From positions 4,712,001-4,776,000 of the forward strand of contig JACGCM010000560.1 in the NCBI GenBank assembly GCA_014058105.1: a stretch of 64,000 nucleotides of DNA, in the 5' to 3' direction. This document shows positions 59,042 through 64,000 of this stretch, in pieces (within the stretch, counting starts at the first letter, position 1; each line of letters starts with the position of its first letter). The position numbers were made by a program, and so were the translations under genes. Under the pieces are notes generated by a model. That model saw only the letters and a list, made by a program, of their open reading frames with translations. It did not search any database and was not told the origin of the DNA. This DNA is from Kingdonia uniflora. Lineage: Eukaryota; Streptophyta; Magnoliopsida; Ranunculales; Circaeasteraceae.

Positions 59042-59338
59042 TTAGTATAGCTTAAAGATGACTCCAACCTTAGAAATCAGAACATCATTAGAGGCCAGGG
59101 ATTTTGCATCGCATACACCCCAGCCGCTAAATCGGACACTACAAAATACCCAAAAATATTTCAAACAACACTCCTTCAACAAAATAGTAAAGGGAGTTTC
59201 CTTACTCTGATAGCCAAAATACCGTATCCGGGGTTCCTCCATGATGAAAGAAAACCAGGTATGATACACTCGATTCCTCATCTTAACCAAGATTTTGTAA
59301 AGGTACGCATCCAAAAAACTTATATTTTTTTTTCTCAC
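59042..59338 (-). pseudogene. Short antisense ORF of Tat A (R-Y-F-G type)
   Basis: 98-codon minus-strand frame with ILVKMRNRVYHTWFS near residue 16 and PRIRYFGYQSKETPF near residue 35, lying just inside the purine tract and 3' LTR. It is the counterpart of 42432-42881 (Tat B) and 2277-2537 (Tat C). No known domain. After residue 60 the three copies no longer resemble each other. Confidence 0.45.
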
Positions 59339-59632
59339 CCCTCAAAAAAAGAATATATTTGTTTATTTTTCTCTGCATTGAAGATTTGTTGCAAGTTATT
59401 CGGCGATCAGATCTGACCACTATTTATAGAGATAGCACATTTAATGTACGTTGTTTCCTAAGACAGTCATCCACTTGGGAAAACTACAAGTCTGCCCATA
59501 ACACTTACGCGTCATAATGACAACACACTCCTCAAAACTGACGTTCCAATTTTCAAACTCTCGCTTACGTCATCACAGGGTCTGAGTTTAGAGTTGTTTT
59601 TTTCTCAACTAAAGCCACACGTGACTTTAGTT

Positions 59633-59645
59633 GAAAGGGGGCGAT
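59633..59645 (+). other. Polypurine tract of Tat A
   Basis: GAAAGGGGGCGAT directly before the 3' LTR; it primes plus-strand synthesis. Confidence 0.75.
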
Positions 59646-60247
59646 TGTAGGGACCTATCCCTTGAGCTCTGAACACTCGATCTCATCTATACCTCAAGCT
59701 TCGGAAGACTCGATCTTATCCAATACCAGACTCACACATAAACAAATGCGTTACATACACGTCAACAGTTACACCTCGACCACAAACTCAAGCATAACAT
59801 GGGTCGTCCACAACAGATATAAACAGAGCAAGTCAACATACACATGTCTCCCATGAGCTAGTAGTTACACACTAAACTGCCCATGACTCCCACTTTCAGG
59901 AGAACTACTTCAAGCACGATGTCAAGCTGAGAGCAGGGTCTATAAAAGGGTAGATCTCCTAAGGAAACAGGACGATCAACAGACAATACAATACATACAG
60001 TTATCTTATCTCTAGCTGTCTAGTCTTAGATTAACTCTTGTAATCAGATTCTCTCTCTCTCTCGGACAATAATACTACTTTAACAAAATCTTCCATTCGA
60101 GGCCGTGGTTTTTAACCTATTTACAGGTTTTCTACGCTAAATCCCCTGTGTCAAGTCTTATCCCTTATGTAATTCTTGTCATAGTAGTTTCTTTGTGTAA
60201 GGATCGATTTCGAGCTATTTCGAGCTTTGTGAAATCTTGTCCCTATA
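59646..60247 (+). repeat. Tat A 3' LTR
   Basis: 602 bases, TGTAGGGACC to TTGTCCCTATA. TATA box at 59941-59947. About nine to ten percent different from the 5' LTR by hand count. Confidence 0.95.
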
Positions 60248-60252
60248 CTACC
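60248..60252. repeat. Target-site duplication of Tat A, right copy
   Basis: CTACC right after the 3' LTR, identical to 45674-45678. Confidence 0.92.
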
Positions 60253-61149
60253 TATCTTAGTTGGAGTATGGGTTGAGTTTGCCCCTTAGCAATCTTATGA
60301 AAGGGATTATAAGCATTATTGGGGCATGTCCTATTCAGTTGAACGGGAACATGTGAAGAGGTAATAAATGTCTGTTTATTTTTGAATAAGTATTGGGAGG
60401 AGGATGAGGCTGAGAGGAGGATATCTCCTGAAGATGTCTTACAGTTTTATGGGGTAAAAAAGTTTTCTACAAGTAGAAGGGCATATTTTTTGCAAATTTG
60501 ACTTGACCTCTCTTCCTCGATCTAAATTCAGCAGGTCGAATATGGAATGATAATGTGATATGGGTGATGGGTGATAACGTGATACTGTGAAACATAGTAC
60601 GTATAACAATGTATATTGTATAAGATTAAAATGTTGAAATTGACAGGTCCTCAATCGTAGGTGACGAGGAAGGAGTCTCTATTAGATACTATTACTCAAG
60701 ATAGGATTGAGCTAGAGGCTGTTTTGAAAGAACTTGGCATCAGCAAAAAGAAATGTGTTAACAGCTGGCTCGAGAATGTTCAAAAGTCTCAAACAACTAG
60801 GCTAATGACGGGCGTTGGTGACAATAAGAAGAGGGGAGCTGATGGGGAAAGGCGAGTGGTATTTCCCAAGGCCTTTGGAGTGGACTTTGCGGATGTGCCA
60901 GAGTCTACTACGTCGAGTAAGCTAGCTCAGGCATTTCCAAAGAAGAAGATGTTAAAACTTGAATTAACCTCTAGAAGTACAAGAAGCAGTGAGGTTGAAG
61001 GAGGGGCAAAAAAGAGAAGGGTTGAGCCTTCTAAACTGTTAGGGGCGAAGGTTATGAAGAATCGACCTGGTTAGGAAGATGAATTGAAAATAGTCGAGGA
61101 AAAGGCGAGACTAGCAACCCGCAATGGCGAGGAGGAGATGAGCAAAATG

Positions 61150-61233
61150 GTAAGTTTGATGATTTGAGCATTTACTGAATTTTGTATGATGAATCGAGCT
61201 TATAATGTGGCCGATAATTGTTTTTTTTTGTAG
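61150..61233 (+). other. Intron in the Tat B antisense gene
   Basis: GTAAGTTTG to TTTTTTGTAG, 84 bases, between codons for EEMSKM and VACLMKG. A textbook plant intron: strong donor and poly-T/TAG acceptor. Confidence 0.75.
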
Positions 61234-61542
61234 GTTGCCTGTCTAATGAAGGGGATCTTCCTCAAAGTGGAGGAGGAGAAAGCTGAGCTTAAGAAGGAGA
61301 AGGCCAAGCTCGAGAAGAAGGTAGCTCGACTGAAAGCTGACTTGGCTAAGGAGGGAAAGCGACTGGAGGCCCTAAAGGCTTCTCAAGAGGTAGAGATTAA
61401 TGAGTTGTCAGCGGAAGCGGGAAGGAATATAGAGGAGGTGCTAATGTTGCGTGATAGACTCAGGCGCCACCTTCTAAAAATGGGGTATTCCAAAGCTGAG
61501 GTAAATGGCATTATGGCGGACACCTATGTTGAGGAGGAGTAA

Positions 61543-62178
61543 AATAATGAGGTGGAAGATGCTACTGCTGGAGTTATGGATAGTTAGATGATGTCTCTCC
61601 CCAAACGGTGCGAGACAACCAAGGGGATGATAATGAGCATCCAGAGGGAGGGATACAATCTGATAGAATATTGTTGTTGGATAGACTTTTGTAGGCAAAC
61701 ATGTTATTGTAAACCTTGCTGTAGGAACCTAAGGAAATGCATCTCAGAATAAAAGACTTAAAGAATGAGCCCGCTAAGAAAAAAGATTCCTCAACGTCCC
61801 TGTTGTCTTCGTAAGCAGAGCTACAGGTTATAAAAAAGTAAGAAATACTTGAGTTATATGCTTCATTTCTTTAGAGCTACAAAGTAAAAATTAAAGTATA
61901 AAGACAGACTAGAAACATGTTAACAGCTTAGGGGCAATGTCACTCAATTGTGTACAAAAAATATCAAAGTATTAAAAAAGTTAGAATATAGAGAATATGT
62001 ACCTTGAAATTGAGAGTATATGTTATTGTTCATCAAATTGAGATAATACTTCGACCTTAAGTTTAGAAGTAGTTTCACATAGTAGATGTCAAAAAATAGA
62101 AATTATGTTAGAAATAAGTTGTATGTATTGAGTGAGTGTTCTGAATCGAACTTGATATATTGTATCTGTGATGTATAG
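61543..62178. other. No coding seen; probable second intron of the Tat B antisense gene
   Basis: A short acidic coding tail runs to about 61570, after which the stretch is AT-rich and stop-filled. It ends 'gatgtatag|gttgaattgg' at about 62178, a possible acceptor before the next coiled-coil exon. Confidence 0.35.
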
Positions 62179-63604
62179 GTTGAATTGGAGTCAGCTCGCT
62201 TGAGCGATGAACTGACACACCAATGTAACCCAAAATTTGTGGTAGAGTTTGATATAATGAGGGAGGCAAATAAAGATAGGGAAGATCAACATGTAAAGGT
62301 ACATTTCAAGTTTGTTGAGGCAACTCAAACTGCTGATGACCTCGCTCAGAAGGTCGAGGAGAAGGATGGCAAAATTAGTAAAGGGCAAAAAGAGCTCGCA
62401 GAGACGAAGGAAAAGGCAGTGAAACCCAAAAGCTAGAATAAGGCACTGATGTCAAAGAGTAGGGATGCTAACATGGCTCGATACCGTATATAGGCGTTAG
62501 AAACGTCAGAGAAAGAGTTACGCCGTTTTATGGCCAGTTTGAAGGACCAAATGATCAGCAAAAGCGAACTGAAGCGATTAATGAAGAAAATGGTTGAGAA
62601 AGATAGCGAGTTGAAGAGAGTTCGAGATGACCTATCTAACTCTGAAGTTGCGGTTGAGCATCTGACTACAGCTTTGCTTGCTAAAGATATAGAGTTTCGG
62701 TTGGTACAAAGGAAATGTGATAAATTGAATGAGAGGGTGGGACAATTGAAAACCGATTTGGCCCAGGCCAATTCGCGCACCAAAAATGCTAAAGCCAGAA
62801 AATGCTCGAGGAAGAATAGAGGTGATGCTAGAGTTTCCATTGTTCAAGGAGATGTAGTTAGCCTATCACCTTGAATCAGAGAGTTGGAGGGAAATGTGGC
62901 TCAAACTTAAGGTCGTGTGCAAAAAGGAAATGAATGGTTAAGGGAGTGCCAAAGTAAGTTGGACGTTACTCTTTCCAGGGATCAAGAATTAGAGTGGATT
63001 ATCAGAAGTAAAGAGATCTTGATAAAGAAAAAGGATGATATGTTAAAGAAATCTTCTGCTGGGAAAATTTTTAATAGGTAGCTCGAGGAACTTCGTGCTC
63101 AGGTGGCAGAATTAAGGGCAATAAACAAAAATGGATCAGCTAATGCTAATAAGAAGGCAAAGGTAAACATCGAATTTATGACCCGCACAGATAGTCACAT
63201 GGAATAGCAAGAAGCACGGTATAAGAGGTTGAAAGAACGTCTTCAAGCCACGAGAGAAATTTTTCTAAAATGGTTATGCCAGAGGCATCACACTCAGAGA
63301 TGTTAATGGAAGTGATCACCTATTTTGTTGAAGAGATTAGAAGGCTCGTGTTAGAGAGGAATACCTTGTGCCACTATTTATCAGGTAGAGGAGGTATTTG
63401 TAGAGCTAAAGTAGATTGAGGAAACTATATGAACTCCATGGAAACGGAGTTAGGTTCTCAACCTGCTGAATTGGTAGAGCAAGGCAGGATCGTTGTGTCT
63501 GCTCATTCTCCTGTTGTAGAGGAAAGCATAACTGACCTCCAAATAGCAAAAAAAGATCCTTTGTAGTGTCTATATATGTAACCTAAAAAACTATTTATCG
63601 CAGA

Positions 63605-64000
63605 CATATTGAGAGATGAAAGCTAGTTTTATCTTTACCATATTTATGTCTAGTAGAGTTCTTTGATTAAAAACTAGTATTACCTTCGTTTCAATCGCAG
63701 AGTATAAATGTCACAGTCATATTGAGAGATGAAAGCTAGTTTTACCTTTGCTTTATCTTATGTCTGGTTGAGTTCCTTGATTGAAACTAGTATTGCCTTT
63801 GTTTTAATCAAGAAGTATAAATGTCACAACCATATTGAGAGATGAAAGCTAGTTTTACCTTTGTTTTATCTTATGTCTGGTAGAGTTCCTTGATTGAAAA
63901 CTGGTATTATCTTTATTTTAATTGCAGAGTATAAATGTCGTTGCCATATTGAGAGATAAAAGCTAGTTTTACCTTTGTTTTATCTTATGTCTGGTAGAGT
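63605..64000. repeat. 113-bp tandem repeat, at least 3.5 copies, Tat B
   Basis: The marker CATATTGAGAGAT begins at 63605, 63718, 63831 and 63945, giving periods of 113, 113 and 114. Units include 'gaaagctagttttacctttg' and 'agtataaatgtc'. It runs off the window, so copy number is unknown. It sits between the antisense gene's 3' end and where pol should begin. Confidence 0.95.

Larger units (their letters stand above)
45679..60247 (+). mobile_element. Tat-lineage Ty3/gypsy element A, complete length
   Basis: A 14.6 kb element with 5' LTR, primer site, gag-protease-reverse transcriptase-RNase H in one frame, second RNase H, integrase, six 155-bp tandem repeats, a spliced gene on the opposite strand, purine tract and 3' LTR, flanked by CTACC duplications. 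The dual RNase H and the long 3' region place it in the Tat branch (Ogre/Retand-like). It inserted into the antisense gene of Tat B in opposite orientation. Hand alignment of its LTRs gives roughly 55-60 differences in 600 bases, mostly transitions. Many stops make it inactive. Confidence 0.93.
60253..63420 (+). pseudogene. Antisense gene of Tat B, right part
   Basis: It resumes the frame cut at 45678, with LEYGLSLPLSNLMKGIISIIG (as in Tat A FDYGLTLPLYNLAKSVM), then a damaged stretch and RIWNDNVIWVMGD. 60661-61074 is a Lys/Ser-rich linker (RIELEAVLKELGISKKK, as in Tat A TELEAVLKKLGIN). An intron (61150-61233) precedes a strong coiled-coil (61246-61542: EEEKAELKKEKAKLEKKVARL). After another non-coding gap the coiled-coil continues at 62185-62874 and, with stops, to about 63420. 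Stops include TAG and TGA where the relatives have Gln or Arg. Function unknown. Confidence 0.72.
42317..64000 (-). mobile_element. Tat-lineage Ty3/gypsy element B, split by Tat A
   Basis: Minus-strand element whose 3' LTR is at 41700-42316. Its body occupies 42317-45678 and resumes at 60253, running beyond the window. Visible parts are a short antisense ORF (42432-42881), the antisense Transposase_28-like/coiled-coil gene in two halves, and a 113-bp tandem repeat (63605 to the end). Its pol should begin past 64000. The interruption at 45678/60253 is the Tat A insertion with its 5-bp duplication. Confidence 0.8.

Overview
This window is AT-rich plant nuclear DNA made almost wholly of decayed, nested transposable elements. 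It contains Ty3/gypsy elements of the Athila, Tat and chromovirus types, a Ty1/copia remnant, an L1-type LINE, a CACTA transposase, a PIF/Harbinger-like element with a plant mobile domain (PMD) gene, and exon-sized pieces of two ordinary plant genes. I see no intact single-copy gene, rRNA, tRNA or CRISPR array. The set of families fits a flowering plant, probably a eudicot, in repeat-rich or pericentromeric heterochromatin. The species cannot be told from the sequence.

Layout. 1-757: inverted piece of an Athila leader and gag start. 758-8440: truncated minus-strand Tat element C, with part of its 3' LTR, a plus-strand (antisense) coiled-coil gene, a small tandem repeat, and integrase. 8821-9840: non-transposon DNA, possibly organelle-derived. 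9850-11640: minus-strand LINE piece. 11868-13310: CACTA tnp2 transposase remnant, then a run of 23 G, a CDC48C-like AAA-ATPase exon (plus) and a class III peroxidase exon (minus). 14751-17100: minus-strand copia LTR and pol remnant. 18012-23579: minus-strand chromovirus with both LTRs. 25122-30211: Harbinger-like DNA with a PMD gene, a promoter repeat array, ORF1 (Myb-like plus NAM-associated) and the C-terminus of a transposase.

30212-40598 is a complete-length Athila element with two LTRs and a tRNA-Asp primer site but no target-site duplication; it has Harbinger DNA on one side and Tat LTR DNA on the other. 41700-64000 is minus-strand Tat element B. It is split by plus-strand Tat element A (45679-60247), which has ~600 bp LTRs, the 5-bp duplication CTACC, gag-pro-RT-RNaseH in one frame, a second (archaeal-type) RNase H, an integrase with D,D35E spacing, six copies of a 155-bp tandem repeat and an antisense gene.

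The most interesting structure is shared by Tat elements A, B and C. Each carries, antisense to pol, a spliced gene with a 'putative gypsy type transposon' (Transposase_28-like) head and a coiled-coil tail, with an intron at the matching position. Each also has a short antisense ORF with an R-Y-F-G motif nearer the LTR. Each has a tandem repeat between pol and that gene, with a different unit every time (155, 63 and 113 bp). The second is the PMD gene between a Harbinger-type terminus and Harbinger ORF1. It has five in-frame stops but no frameshift across ~1.9 kb of coding sequence.

Relative ages from hand comparison of LTR pairs: Athila is youngest (a few percent apart), Tat A intermediate (about 9-10 percent), and the chromovirus oldest. 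Most stops in Tat A and in the PMD gene fit C-to-T change at glutamine or arginine codons, as expected of methylated, silenced DNA.
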